Shown here piece by piece: positions 8,241 to 18,040 of a stretch of 45,348 nucleotides of DNA. Each line of letters starts with the position of its first letter. Within the stretch, counting starts at the first letter, position 1. Made by a program: the position numbers and the translations under genes. Where the stretch lies: NCBI GenBank assembly GCA_031262595.1, contig JAISHI010000023.1, forward strand, positions 1 to 45,348. Direction: 5' to 3'. Below the pieces are notes generated by a model, which was not told the origin of the DNA, searched no databases, and worked only from the letters and a program-made list of their open reading frames with translations. Source of the stretch: Christensenellaceae bacterium (GTDB lineage: Bacteria; Bacillota; Clostridia; Christensenellales; UBA1242).

Positions 8241-8909
8241 ATGGAAATCTTAAATAGCACAGGCAACAACGTTTACTTGACTGGCGAAATCGTGTCGCCG
8301 CTAGTTCGAAGCGAGAATATCGCATATGAGGATTGTTTCGATACAATCTTAAAGGTCAACCGCTTATCGGGGGTTTGCGACAATATACCGATAACAATAA
8401 GCGACGAAATTATAAAAAATAACGGGCTTCATGTCGGGTCTTTTATCGCGATTTACGGCGAGTTTCGCAGTTATAATAAAATCATAAACGAGCGAAGTAA
8501 GCTTATGCTCTCGGTTTTTGTTAAAGAGCTAACTGAGCCTAATGAAGACAACCCGAACGCGATTGAGTTGACTGGATACCTCTGTAAAGCCCCAATTTAT
8601 CGCACCACGCCGTTTAACCGCGAAATCGCGGATTTACTCATAGCCGTCAACCGCGCGCCACAGACGAGCGACTACATCCCTTGCATCGCTTGGGGACGCA
8701 ACGCGCGAATGGCGAAATCTATGTTTATCGGCGATAGGATTTTCATCGGCGGACGTATCCAAAGCCGCGAATATCAAAAGCGTTTTGAGGACGGCAGCAT
8801 CGAAACCCGCGTCGCGTTCGAGGTTTCAATAAACCAACTTTTCCGCGAAGAAGAAAACCCCGAAAGCATGGAGCAGGCGCTGAGTTTAAATTCGATGAGT
8901 AGTTATTAG
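8241..8909 (+). CDS. Single-stranded DNA-binding protein, double OB-fold
   Basis: NNVYLTGEIVSPL… and IELTGYLCKAPIYRTTPFNREIADLLIAVNR…YIPCIAWGRNARMAKSMFIGDRIFIGGRIQSREYQK. SD upstream. Confidence 0.85.
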   Translation: MEILNSTGNNVYLTGEIVSPLVRSENIAYEDCFDTILKVNRLSGVCDNIPITISDEIIKNNGLHVGSFIAIYGEFRSYNKIINERSKLMLSVFVKELTEPNEDNPNAIELTGYLCKAPIYRTTPFNREIADLLIAVNRAPQTSDYIPCIAWGRNARMAKSMFIGDRIFIGGRIQSREYQKRFEDGSIETRVAFEVSINQLFREEENPESMEQALSLNSMSSY

Positions 8910-8918
8910 GGCGATAAG

Positions 8919-10448
8919 TTAAAGGGTTTTGTCGGTTGCTTCTACTTTCTCGTCCGTTTCTATTATATCAGCTGCTTCTATTGTTTGTGGCTCTTTAAGA
9001 CCTATCGTATTTATTAATTCGGTGTTTTTCTTTCTCAATGGAGGCTCGGGTATTTCACTCAGTTCAAATATGTTTTCTTTCCCCTCGGCTTCAAGTTTTT
9101 TGCCCGCTTCAATCAATTCATGAGCCTTATCACCATATTTTTCTTGCCATTCTTTAACCATATATGGATGAATACCCAACTTCCTAAGCTTGTTCTTGTT
9201 AATTTTATTGAGTTTAAGATCTATAACAACTTCCATTTTGAATTTCGGGTCATAAACACCGATTAAACTCTTCTCGCCCGCATCTCGTCGCAATTTAAGG
9301 ACTTCTAAATCTTCAAATGAATTAACTACAACTTTTTCTACACGAGCTCGCGGCTCGTAACCTATCATTATCTTCTCCAATAGTTGTTCAAAAACTTTCG
9401 GCTTCCCCTCCGCTTCGAGCCTTTTATCTTCTTTAATCAACTCAAGAACCTCAGCCCCATATTCTTTTTGCCATTTCTCAATCCTATAATAATGTAAATT
9501 CCATTTGAAATCCAAGTCAGATTTATTAGTCTTTTTGAGCTCAAGCGCCCCAACAATACCCTTTTTAAAATCCTCGGTATACTCAGCAACTTGTCGTTCC
9601 TCGCCCTTGGCTCGTTGTATTTGAAGGGCGCTTAGGTCCGCAAACGAACCAACAACTGGCTTTGATATATACTTATCAACACATGTCTCAATAAGCTTTC
9701 TGCTTACACCATAATCTTTTTCAAGTCCTATGTAGCCTATTTCTTTGTATTTCTCAGCTATCTCTTTTTTGTATTTGGGAGTATAATCAAGTTGATATCT
9801 CGAGTAATCACCTTTTTCCTTATACTCTTTCCACATCGCCAACGAGTTAATCTTAATCCTGCTGTTTTCCCCGCTTTTATTCCTCCTTCCCTTCCTTGCC
9901 TTTTCTTTTTCGGCTCTTTCTCTGTTTGCCGTTTCTCTTGCTTTGATTGCAATTTCTCTTGTGCTGTTTAGCCATTCTTCTTCTCGTTTTCTTCGTTCCG
10001 CTGCGCTTTCGCGGTTAAGGCTTGTTTTATTTACTATTGCGGTGTTCTTCTTTTCATTTTCGGTTGTTTGCTCTTTAAGATTTATATATCCGATAAGTTT
10101 CTTTCTAAACTCTTTACGACGTTCTTTTTCCTCAATCCAAAATTCAATAACTTTAACATGAACGCCATAAGTTCGCGCAGCCCATTCTATGGAATCGCCC
10201 CTATCAAGCATCCTTAAAATCGCTTCCATTATCGCAAGCGATTTGGGAGGAAACCCATCCATAAGGGCTGCGCTTTTTCTTAGTATTTCTATGTTTTCGT
10301 CGATTTCTTCAAATTCATCTAGTTCATATAGTTCCTTTGTCTCGTCTAACTCATCACGCTCGTCAAATTCGTCGAAATTGTCATCTTCCGCCGCCAATCT
10401 ACTCTTTACTTCTTCTAAACTAAATATGAATTTATTCAGCTTCTCCAC
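8919..10448 (-). CDS. Hypothetical protein with acidic N-terminus and several HTH-like repeats
   Basis: GTG start 5 nt from TATAAT (TTGATT-17-TATAAT). Repeats SFADL…W(Q)KEYG…LELIKEDKRLEAEGKPKVFE and SFEDL…VKEWQEKYGDKAHELIEAGKKLEAEGKENIFE. Confidence 0.75.
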   Translation of the reverse strand: MEKLNKFIFSLEEVKSRLAAEDDNFDEFDERDELDETKELYELDEFEEIDENIEILRKSAALMDGFPPKSLAIMEAILRMLDRGDSIEWAARTYGVHVKVIEFWIEEKERRKEFRKKLIGYINLKEQTTENEKKNTAIVNKTSLNRESAAERRKREEEWLNSTREIAIKARETANRERAEKEKARKGRRNKSGENSRIKINSLAMWKEYKEKGDYSRYQLDYTPKYKKEIAEKYKEIGYIGLEKDYGVSRKLIETCVDKYISKPVVGSFADLSALQIQRAKGEERQVAEYTEDFKKGIVGALELKKTNKSDLDFKWNLHYYRIEKWQKEYGAEVLELIKEDKRLEAEGKPKVFEQLLEKIMIGYEPRARVEKVVVNSFEDLEVLKLRRDAGEKSLIGVYDPKFKMEVVIDLKLNKINKNKLRKLGIHPYMVKEWQEKYGDKAHELIEAGKKLEAEGKENIFELSEIPEPPLRKKNTELINTIGLKEPQTIEAADIIETDEKVEATDKTL

Positions 10449-10513
10449 ATTTTATTATAAAATGTATTATAATAAAAATCAAGATTTATTGTAAAATTTA
10501 CGAGCGCGCGAAG

Positions 10514-11452
10514 TTAGTCGAATTCACAAAAGCTTAGCCCCGAAACGCGAAAGCCGGTTCTCCCGTTGCGCTCGGTGTTTTGCCCGACGATGACAACGAT
10601 GTCGTCGTTTTTTAAAGTTTCGAGTTTAGCTTTATTTTTTTCGGTCGGGAATATAACTGCGCTGGCTTTATGCGCGCCGTCGTTTAAAAGGAATGAATAA
10701 AAGAACTTTGTTTCGTCGTCTTTTTTATATTCGCGCTTTTGAAGGAAGGAAATCCGCCCGGCGATAACTTGGTCATCGCTCGAAACGCGCAAGAATTCGA
10801 TTTTTATCGGGCGCTGGTCTTTTATCGGTTTGCCGAAAGCGTATTCAACATTTTTAATTTTAAAAACCTTATTCACCGCCGTTTCGATAACGACTTTTTG
10901 GCTCGCGATATATTCTTCGAACTCACGATCCTCTTTTTCGAAGTCCTCTTTAGCCCCGTTAAAATAAAACGCGAACCCCTCGAAATATTCAGCTGTTAAA
11001 CCTTCTTTAAATGCGTTAAAAGCCGGACTTTTTTCGAGATGCGCGATAAAACTCTCCGGTAAAAACAAATTTACGATAAACTCCTCGCCTTTTCGCGAGA
11101 CTTTAACGTCGGCTGTCGTTAATGCGGCGCATTGTATTCTATAATTCTCTTTTAAAAAGTTTAAAACTTTAAGCGATAGAACTTGCTCGTCGAGATAAAC
11201 CTTTCTATATATAAAGTTAAGCGCGACATTAAAATTTAAAAGTTTCTTATATTCGTTCTCGAGAACCTCGCGCAGCGACGCGATTTTGTCCTCGATAATC
11301 GGCGAATAGTTAAAAGTTAACTCGAGCCTATTCTCGCTCTTATAATAGTCGGCTTTTAAAAACTTAATATGCGAAAAATCTTCGTTATAATTAAAACAAA
11401 GATACTCACAAATATTCTCGGCGTTAAGTTCGTTCACGAAATTAGTATACAA
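10514..11452 (-). CDS. Stand-alone protein resembling the N-terminal and OB region of DNA polymerase III PolC
   Basis: GKPIKDQRPIKIEFLRVSSDDQVIAGRISFLQKREYKKDDETKFFYSFLLNDG… resembles the PolC OB domain, in the locus after rseP. Exact start uncertain (TTG or GTG). Confidence 0.65.
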   Translation of the reverse strand: MYTNFVNELNAENICEYLCFNYNEDFSHIKFLKADYYKSENRLELTFNYSPIIEDKIASLREVLENEYKKLLNFNVALNFIYRKVYLDEQVLSLKVLNFLKENYRIQCAALTTADVKVSRKGEEFIVNLFLPESFIAHLEKSPAFNAFKEGLTAEYFEGFAFYFNGAKEDFEKEDREFEEYIASQKVVIETAVNKVFKIKNVEYAFGKPIKDQRPIKIEFLRVSSDDQVIAGRISFLQKREYKKDDETKFFYSFLLNDGAHKASAVIFPTEKNKAKLETLKNDDIVVIVGQNTERNGRTGFRVSGLSFCEFD

Positions 11453-12529
11453 CTAATTAAAGACATTTACAAACATATAAATAAGGTCAAAGACGACGAC
11501 AAGCCCGAACAGAACAATCAGCCCCCAAGTATGGATTTTCGCTTCGAGATTGCGGTTAACTGGCTTTCCCCGCGCCCATTCTATCCCAACGAAAACCATC
11601 CGCGCGCCGTCAAGCGCCGGAATCGGCAAGGCGTTAAATATCGCAAGGTTGACGGATATAAGCGGGAATAACAAGAGCAAGTTAAGTAAGCTTTGTTGCA
11701 TAACGTCCGCCATAACCGCGATTGTCGCGACCGTTCCGCCCATTTTCGTAATCGCGATTTGCCCAGTGATAAGTTGCCATAATATAACGAGAACCATCCA
11801 AGCGAGCTCACAGCAAAAGATAAACGCTTTCCCTAACGCCTCGAAAAAGTTAAGTTTAACATACTCCATTTGCGAGTTAACGATGCCCATACCGTAAACA
11901 GTTTGGTCGTTTCCGTCCGCGTCCTCGTAAGTGTATTCATGAAGAAGAACTTGGATCGTTTTTTCCTCGCCATCGCGCAAAATTAAAACGTCAACTGTCC
12001 CTTCGTCGCGGTATTTCGTAAGTAATGAAGTATGGCTCTTTATAATAGTAAACTTCTCGCCCTCGATGCCCATAATTTTATCGCCCTTTTCAAGGGTTTG
12101 ATGAAACGCTGGGTTGTTATCGTCGCTCGTTGCGAACTCTTTAACGTTAAGAGTATAGTTATAACCAACAACAAGCAGCAAAATAACCGAGAACAAAATC
12201 GCGGAAATAAAGTTAAAAATAACGCCAGCCGAAAGAACGATAAGCCGTTTCCAAGGCGCTTGGTTATTAAACGCGGTTGGGTCTTTTTGCGTCGCCTCGT
12301 CGGTGTCGTCCTCGCCAAACGCACAATAACCGCCGAGAGGGATTGCTTTTATATAAAAAATTTCGCCGTTTTTCTTGACCTTCTTATAAAGGACAGGCCC
12401 GAACCCAATCGAAAACTCTTGGATTTTAAAACTTAAAAGTTTGCCCGCGATATAATGCCCGAACTCGTGGATTGTTATCATTATAAGCAGCGCAACTAAC
12501 GCCATTACTATATAAAGAACTGTCGTCAT
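11453..12529 (-). CDS. rseP: Site-2 protease family zinc metalloprotease RseP
   Basis: HEFGHYIAGKLL, FGPVLYKK, FNALPIPALDGARM. Confidence 0.92.
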   Translation of the reverse strand: MTTVLYIVMALVALLIMITIHEFGHYIAGKLLSFKIQEFSIGFGPVLYKKVKKNGEIFYIKAIPLGGYCAFGEDDTDEATQKDPTAFNNQAPWKRLIVLSAGVIFNFISAILFSVILLLVVGYNYTLNVKEFATSDDNNPAFHQTLEKGDKIMGIEGEKFTIIKSHTSLLTKYRDEGTVDVLILRDGEEKTIQVLLHEYTYEDADGNDQTVYGMGIVNSQMEYVKLNFFEALGKAFIFCCELAWMVLVILWQLITGQIAITKMGGTVATIAVMADVMQQSLLNLLLLFPLISVNLAIFNALPIPALDGARMVFVGIEWARGKPVNRNLEAKIHTWGLIVLFGLVVVFDLIYMFVNVFN

Positions 12530-12556
12530 TTTTTAATTATCCCCCATTCCCTATCT

Positions 12557-13522
12557 TTACGCCAAGCAAAACGCAATTATCAAAAAATAAACCGCGTTAA
12601 ATGAAATTCCGTCTAGCCTGTCCATCGCGCCGCCGTGCCCCGGGATATATTTTCCGAAATCCTTAACTTCGGCTTTGCGTTTAATATAACTTGCGAATAA
12701 GTCGCCAGCCGTCGCAACAACCGCGCCGATTGCGCCGAATAAAACGAACCAAAGCGTCGTTGCGGTGTGGTTGCCGAGCTTATCGTAAAGATGGTCCGCC
12801 ATACTAAAAGTCGTATCGTCAACAACATTATAAAGTTTGAATTTTAAAACCATCCAAAGAACTAAAAGCGAAGCGATAATCCCGCCGATAACTCCGCCGC
12901 CGAAACCCGACCAACTTTTTTTTGGCGAAAGTTTCGGGCAAAGTTTCGGCCCCCGAATAGTTAAACCGAACGCATACGCAAACATATCCGTAAAACAACT
13001 AACGATAAAGACTAAAAGTATGCCCATAAAGCCGACGGTTTTAATGTGGTTAATCGGGATAAGCATTAAAAGAAGGAGCGACGGATATAGCGCCGAGTTT
13101 AAGAAGTCAAGGCTAGCCAAGAGGCTTTCTTTTTTATGCGATTTTTTCGCAACTTGGCATTCTTTTTCAAATTTCTTATCAACTAGCGCCATGAAATAAC
13201 TATAAAGCGCGAAGATTGCGAGAAGCCCCAGTTGCAACCCAATATGAAGCCAAACGGTAAATTTCTCGGTTAAAATCTCTTCGCCTAAAATATAAAAGAA
13301 ATAAGCGCATACAACCCAAAGGTATAGCGAAAGCGATTTAACGCCGCGCGTATCCAGTTTTCGGAGGTGGTGCGTTTCGAAAATCGCGACAAAAACAAAG
13401 AACAAAACAACAACATCAACAACATAAACCGTCCAAAGCCGAGTTAAAAAAATCGCGAAAAGAATGACAGCCATAACTGCGCTCGCGATTAAACGAGTTT
13501 GGAAATTCGAAAGTTTTTTCAT
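12557..13522 (-). CDS. cdsA: Phosphatidate cytidylyltransferase
   Basis: C-terminal KDFGKYIPGHGGAMDRLDGI signature; multiple TM segments; adjacent to rseP. Confidence 0.92.
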   Translation of the reverse strand: MKKLSNFQTRLIASAVMAVILFAIFLTRLWTVYVVDVVVLFFVFVAIFETHHLRKLDTRGVKSLSLYLWVVCAYFFYILGEEILTEKFTVWLHIGLQLGLLAIFALYSYFMALVDKKFEKECQVAKKSHKKESLLASLDFLNSALYPSLLLLMLIPINHIKTVGFMGILLVFIVSCFTDMFAYAFGLTIRGPKLCPKLSPKKSWSGFGGGVIGGIIASLLVLWMVLKFKLYNVVDDTTFSMADHLYDKLGNHTATTLWFVLFGAIGAVVATAGDLFASYIKRKAEVKDFGKYIPGHGGAMDRLDGISFNAVYFLIIAFCLA

Positions 13523-13693
13523 AAAGCAAATCTAACTTATTATTCCCAAAGTGTCAAACTATAAAAACATTAAGGAAATTAAGGAAATTCTAAAAAAGTG
13601 TTTGACGATTATTTATTTTTTTGGTTATAATTAAGCATATTCTTTTAAATCTTTTAAAAAAAGAATAAAAATATTATAAGGAGAAAAAAATCA

Positions 13694-13969
13694 ATGACAA
13701 AAGCAGATTTCGTTGCAAAATACTCGGAAAAGTTGGGACTTTCAAAAAAGGGGACAGAAGAAGTTGTTGTCGCTTTCGCTGAAACAATCGTCGAAGTTCT
13801 TCGCAGCGGCGATGAGGTTGTTTTACCTGAATTAGGTAAATTCGCAGTTGTTAAACGCGCTGCACACAACGCACGCAACCCACGCACCGGCGAAACAGTT
13901 AAAGTTCCTGCAACTTTAAAACCGGTTTTCAAAGCTGGCAAAAAGTTCAAAGACGGCATTTTAGCTTAA
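13694..13969 (+). CDS. hup: HU family DNA-binding protein
   Basis: GDEVVLPELGKFAVVKRAAHNARNPRTGETVKVPATLKPVFKAGKKFKDGI. SD AAGGAG, promoter TTGACG-18-TATAAT. Confidence 0.95.
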   Translation: MTKADFVAKYSEKLGLSKKGTEEVVVAFAETIVEVLRSGDEVVLPELGKFAVVKRAAHNARNPRTGETVKVPATLKPVFKAGKKFKDGILA

Positions 13970-13994
13970 TCTAACTTAAATGCGATTATCCGCG

Positions 13995-14022
13995 AAGGCT
14001 AAATCTTTGGTTTAGCCTTTTA
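13995..14022 (+). terminator. Intrinsic terminator after hup
   Basis: AAGGCTAAA-TCTTTGG-TTTAGCCTTTT. Confidence 0.65.
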
Positions 14023-14070
14023 GGGTGCTTTGTTTGGATTGAAATCTTAGTTTTGATTAAAATATTCCGT

Positions 14071-14109
14071 AAAAAAGCGAGTTTAACTTTATATGAACTC
14101 GCTTTTTTT
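14071..14109. terminator. Bidirectional terminator
   Basis: AAAAAAGCGAGTT…AACTCGCTTTTTTT. Confidence 0.85.
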
Positions 14110-14118
14110 GCTTTTAGT

Positions 14119-14715
14119 TTATTTTGTCGGCGCCGTTGGAGCGTCGCCTAAAGCTTTCATCGTTTCCGCCATACTCGCGGCATCGGCGTTCGAGGCGTCG
14201 GTGGTTGGAGCTTCTGCTTTTGGCGTTTCAGTATTATTCTCTCTGCCGTATTCGTCAACTGTTTCGTCTTTTTCCGAGGCGTCAAGGAGCGCTCGCCTGC
14301 TTTTCGATAACCTAACCGCGAAAACTATCGCGAGAACAAGACACACGCCGCCAGCAATCAAGAAATACGGCGAATAAGCCATAAAATCCGTTACAAAACT
14401 AGTATCGCCAAAGTCAACTTTACCCGAAAGATGCAAGGCCCCTAGCGTTACTATAAATAAGACTGTATGAATAAGGAAGAACAGCATCGGCCCGAAAAGC
14501 GATAAAACGCCAAGCAGCAGCAACAAAAACGCGAATGCCGAAAAGATATTCTTTAAAGCCCTATCTATTTTAAAACGCTTCTTTATTTTTGCGTCAACAT
14601 TAGGGTCTTTTAGCGCGAGTTTAATTTTTTTGCGCCTGCCTATCCTTCGCCTTTGTCTTTTGCGCTCGTAATTATAGTTATACGAGTTTCCAACCATAAA
14701 ATCCAAAAGTCCCAT
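14119..14715 (-). CDS. Hypothetical membrane protein
   Basis: Basic N-terminus, three hydrophobic segments, low-complexity C-terminus; SD GGGGGAG. Confidence 0.7.
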   Translation of the reverse strand: MGLLDFMVGNSYNYNYERKRQRRRIGRRKKIKLALKDPNVDAKIKKRFKIDRALKNIFSAFAFLLLLLGVLSLFGPMLFFLIHTVLFIVTLGALHLSGKVDFGDTSFVTDFMAYSPYFLIAGGVCLVLAIVFAVRLSKSRRALLDASEKDETVDEYGRENNTETPKAEAPTTDASNADAASMAETMKALGDAPTAPTK

Positions 14716-14829
14716 TCGCTCCCCCTTTCCAATATATATCCATATATTATCTTATAGTTTAATCATTAGCAAACAAAACTTTGCGCGCGGGCTTTGCACC
14801 CAAGGCAGCACCTTTTAATAAACTGAAGT

Positions 14830-16461
14830 ATGGGATTTTCAGACAAGTTTTGGTGTTGCGTTGGGCCGCGCGGCGCTACTGGAGCGACTGGCGCAACTGG
14901 TCCAGCCGGAACGGGTTGTAGCGGCGGTTGCCCGACAGGGTCAACAGGCGCAACGGGCGCAACGGGCGCAACGGGCGCAACAGGTATTGGGACAACGGGG
15001 GCTACAGGCGCAACTGGGGCAACTGGGATAGGAACAACTGGTGCGACTGGGCCGACTGGGCCGACTGGCGCGCTGGGTTCGACTGGCGAACAAGGCGTTC
15101 AAGGAATTCAAGGCGTTCAAGGTTTAGTCGGCGCAATGGGTTTTACGGGCGATGTTGGCCCGACGGGGCCGACAGGCGAAACTGGCGTTACTGGGCCGAT
15201 GGGTCCGACCGGCCCGCAAGGCATTCAAGGCGTTGCCGGTCCGATGAGCACCTTACTCGGCGCATATGACAGCCTCGAAGATTTAGAGGACGCTCACCCA
15301 ACGGGAACGGCGGGCGACGCATATTACGTGAGCCCTGACCTATATATTTGGGACCCCGACGTGGGCGCTTGGTATAACGTCGGGCGTTTGGCTGGGCCGC
15401 AAGGCGTTCAGGGCGTTCAAGGCATTCAAGGCGAGATGGGCGACGTCGGACCGACTGGTCCTGCGGGCGCAACGGGCTCGACAGGCGCGACGGGTCCGCA
15501 AGGGATTCAGGGTCCGACTGGTTCACAAGGCATTCAAGGGCTTCAAGGTCTTCAAGGATCAACGGGAGCTACTGGCGCAACCGGAGCGCAAGGAATACAA
15601 GGCATACAAGGACTTCAAGGCGCGATTGGAGCAACTGGCGCGGTTGGCGCAACGGGAGCTACTGGCGAGCAAGGAATTCAAGGTATTCAAGGGGTTCAAG
15701 GCGAAAAAGGCGCAACTGGTCCGACGGGTCCGACTGGCGCAACGGGTTTAATCGGGGCGACTGGGGCGACGGGAGCGACTGGCGCACAAGGAATCCAAGG
15801 CATTACGGGAGCAACGGGCGCGACGGGCGCAACTGGTTCAATCGGCGCGACGGGCGCAACGGGAGCAGTTGGTGCAACAGGCGCAACCGGCGCAACGGGC
15901 GCACAAGGTATTCAAGGCATTACGGGTGCAACCGGCGCAACGGGTCCGCAAGGGATACAAGGACTTCAAGGCGTTCAAGGTCCAACTGGCGCACAAGGAA
16001 TCCAAGGCGTTCAAGGGGTTCAAGGCGTTAAAGGCGCAACGGGTGCAACGGGTGCTACTGGCGCGCAAGGCGTTCAAGGTATTCAAGGCCCGACTGGCGC
16101 AGTTGGCGCGACGGGCGCGCAAGGGCTTCAAGGCGTTGCGGGTGCGACGGGGGCGACGGGCGCAACGGGAGCGACGGGTGCGACTGGCCCGCTCTTTACA
16201 CCTGTCGTGGTGTCGAGCCAAGTCGCGCTTTCTGCAGGCAAAGGCGGCGGCATTACCGCTAACTGCCCTTCCGGTTATTACGCGATTGGCGGCGGCGCGG
16301 AGAGTATGACGAAATTGCCGAACGGGCTGACTATTCTTGCAAGCAACCCCGCATACTCTGGGACAAACCCGCCGACGGGCTGGTATGCGAACGCAACAAA
16401 CAACACAACGACCGACGGCCTAGTCCTAACCTCCTACGCGGTCTGCATGCCGAAGGCGTAA
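14830..16461 (+). CDS. Collagen-like Gly-X-Y repeat protein
   Basis: Long GXY tract ([19 protein letters not shown]), one non-collagen insert ([15 protein letters not shown]…YNVGRLA) and a C-terminal globular domain ([14 protein letters not shown]…[13 protein letters not shown]). Confidence 0.93.
   Translation: MGFSDKFWCCVGPRGATGATGATGPAGTGCSGGCPTGSTGATGATGATGATGIGTTGATGATGATGIGTTGATGPTGPTGALGSTGEQGVQGIQGVQGLVGAMGFTGDVGPTGPTGETGVTGPMGPTGPQGIQGVAGPMSTLLGAYDSLEDLEDAHPTGTAGDAYYVSPDLYIWDPDVGAWYNVGRLAGPQGVQGVQGIQGEMGDVGPTGPAGATGSTGATGPQGIQGPTGSQGIQGLQGLQGSTGATGATGAQGIQGIQGLQGAIGATGAVGATGATGEQGIQGIQGVQGEKGATGPTGPTGATGLIGATGATGATGAQGIQGITGATGATGATGSIGATGATGAVGATGATGATGAQGIQGITGATGATGPQGIQGLQGVQGPTGAQGIQGVQGVQGVKGATGATGATGAQGVQGIQGPTGAVGATGAQGLQGVAGATGATGATGATGATGPLFTPVVVSSQVALSAGKGGGITANCPSGYYAIGGGAESMTKLPNGLTILASNPAYSGTNPPTGWYANATNNTTTDGLVLTSYAVCMPKA
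14936..15010. repeat. Short tandem DNA repeats in the collagen-like gene (gcaacgggc units)
   Basis: Consecutive 9-bp units encoding G-A-T. Confidence 0.8.
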
Positions 16462-16467
16462 AATATC

Positions 16468-16554
16468 TGGTGCGGTCGTCGAGACTTGAACTCGAAAGGG
16501 TTTAATCCCACAGGATCCTTAGTCCTGCGCGTCTGCCAATTTCGCCACGACCGC
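16468..16554 (-). tRNA. tRNA-Leu, anticodon AAG, CCA encoded
   Basis: GCGGTCG/CGACCGC acceptor, anticodon arm CAGGA-CTAAGGA-TCCTG, long variable arm, T arm TCGAG-TTCAAGT-CTCGA, A-CCA end. Confidence 0.93.
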
Positions 16555-16647
16555 TTGAAAACTTTATTATAATATCATAACTTTTAAAAAAGTCAACAAA
16601 AAAACGGCGCGTTTTGATTGCCGTTTTCGTTTAAGTTTTAAGTTTAT

Positions 16648-17163
16648 TTACTTTTTTTCTAGTTCTTCTTTTTCTTCTTCTCGTCTTTTCACGCCAGCGC
16701 TGGCAGCTACACCGACTAACGCTAAAGCCGCGCCCCAACCTATCGCCTTCCCTGCTGATTTTTGACTGTCTTTTGCTTCTTCGAGCCTATACTCCTTTTC
16801 GTCTGCTGGTTGAGTGCTATACCGAATTGCATCTTCGAGGTCTGAGCCGCCCACTAAACCAAGAACTCCAACCCCAGCGAGAATTGCACTTGCATTAAAT
16901 AATCCGCGAACAAGCTTACTCCTTTTATAGCCTTGTCCAACCATGGCAGCGACTTTGTCAACGAATGACTGTTTGCCTTCTTTAACCTCGGCGGCGACGG
17001 GCTGTTCAACTTCCTCGGTTTGTGTGTTTACGGCTAAATCTTCACCTTGTGGATTCGCAGCGTAGTATTTCTCATATTCCTCATACTCTTTTTTTGTTGA
17101 AACTACTGCTTTGCCGTTTTTAACAATCAAATGGCGTACATCGTTTACTTTTTCTTTTCCCAT
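16648..17163 (-). CDS. Hypothetical protein with two hydrophobic segments
   Basis: Promoter TTGCGT-17-TAATAT 5 nt from ATG; terminator-like hairpin downstream. Confidence 0.65.
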   Translation of the reverse strand: MGKEKVNDVRHLIVKNGKAVVSTKKEYEEYEKYYAANPQGEDLAVNTQTEEVEQPVAAEVKEGKQSFVDKVAAMVGQGYKRSKLVRGLFNASAILAGVGVLGLVGGSDLEDAIRYSTQPADEKEYRLEEAKDSQKSAGKAIGWGAALALVGVAASAGVKRREEEKEELEKK

Positions 17164-17330
17164 ACTTTATATTATCACAAAAAAACGGGCGACGCAAGCA
17201 TTTTTTTATAAAATCTATAAAATTTTTATAAAGATTATAAATTTGGTTTTTTGATGAATTTGTTGTTAAAATGCCAAACCGCGTTGCGGGCGGTTGCAAA
17301 AAAGCGTTTATGAGAATAAAATAAATGCAT

Positions 17331-17969
17331 ATGGAAAAGAAAATAAATGCGGGAACGAAAACGCAAACCGAAAAGAAAGTTTTAATTATCGTTTTCGCAC
17401 TGAACTTTGCGTTTTTCGCGATTGAGCTCGCGACGGGGCTAATCTCGAACTCGCTCGGGCTGATAACCGACAGCGCGGATATGTTTGCCGACGCGCTAAT
17501 TTACGGGCTTTCGCTGTTCGCGCTAGGAAAGGCGTTCGCGCGCAAGAAACGCATCGCGTTTACCCAATGCGGATTACAAACCGTTTTAATCGCGTTCGTC
17601 GGGTTCGAAATCGTCCGCCGATTTATCTTCGAAACGCCGCTGCCCGACTATAAATTTATGATAATAGTTTCGGCGTTCGCATTCATCGCGAACCTAACCT
17701 CGCTTTTGTTGCTCCGAAAGCTAAACAGCAACGACACAAACATAAAAGCCAGCGAGATTTGTTCGCGCGTTGATTGCGGCGTGAATTTAGGCGTTATCGT
17801 TGGTGGAATTTTGGTTTTAATTTTCGAAAGCAAGTTGCCCGACCTTATTATCTCGTCGCTGATTTTCGTTTGGGCGGCTCGGGAACTTATCGAAATGTAT
17901 ATGACAGCCTCTCGGGGCGAGGTCGGTTGCGGCTGCAACGCGCACGAACACCCCGAAGTTCACGTTTAA
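17331..17969 (+). CDS. Cation transporter, CDF-like
   Basis: ATELATGLISNSLGLITDSADMFADALIYGLSL-like TM pattern; C-terminal CGCNAHEHPEVHV. Preferred start is the second ATG. Confidence 0.75.
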   Translation: MEKKINAGTKTQTEKKVLIIVFALNFAFFAIELATGLISNSLGLITDSADMFADALIYGLSLFALGKAFARKKRIAFTQCGLQTVLIAFVGFEIVRRFIFETPLPDYKFMIIVSAFAFIANLTSLLLLRKLNSNDTNIKASEICSRVDCGVNLGVIVGGILVLIFESKLPDLIISSLIFVWAARELIEMYMTASRGEVGCGCNAHEHPEVHV

Positions 17970-17985
17970 AAACCTCACAACAAAC

Positions 17986-18014
17986 AAAAACCCCGCGTTA
18001 ACGGAGTTCTTGCT
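17986..18014. terminator. Terminator between convergent genes
   Basis: AACCCCGCGTTAACGGAGTT hairpin. Confidence 0.5.
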
Positions 18015-18040
18015 TAAAATAACTTTAAAGCGTTATTAAA

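Noticed and set aside
8919-10448. Active insertion sequence
   Set aside because: HTH-like repeats only; no DDE/HUH catalytic motif, no terminal inverted repeats or target duplication seen.
14836-16200. CRISPR array
   Set aside because: The periodic repeats are short, back-to-back and coding; no direct repeat/unique spacer layout and no cas genes in the window.
15188-16309. Alternative-frame and antisense ORFs across the collagen gene
   Set aside because: Products of the periodic Gly-X-Y DNA repeat read in other frames.
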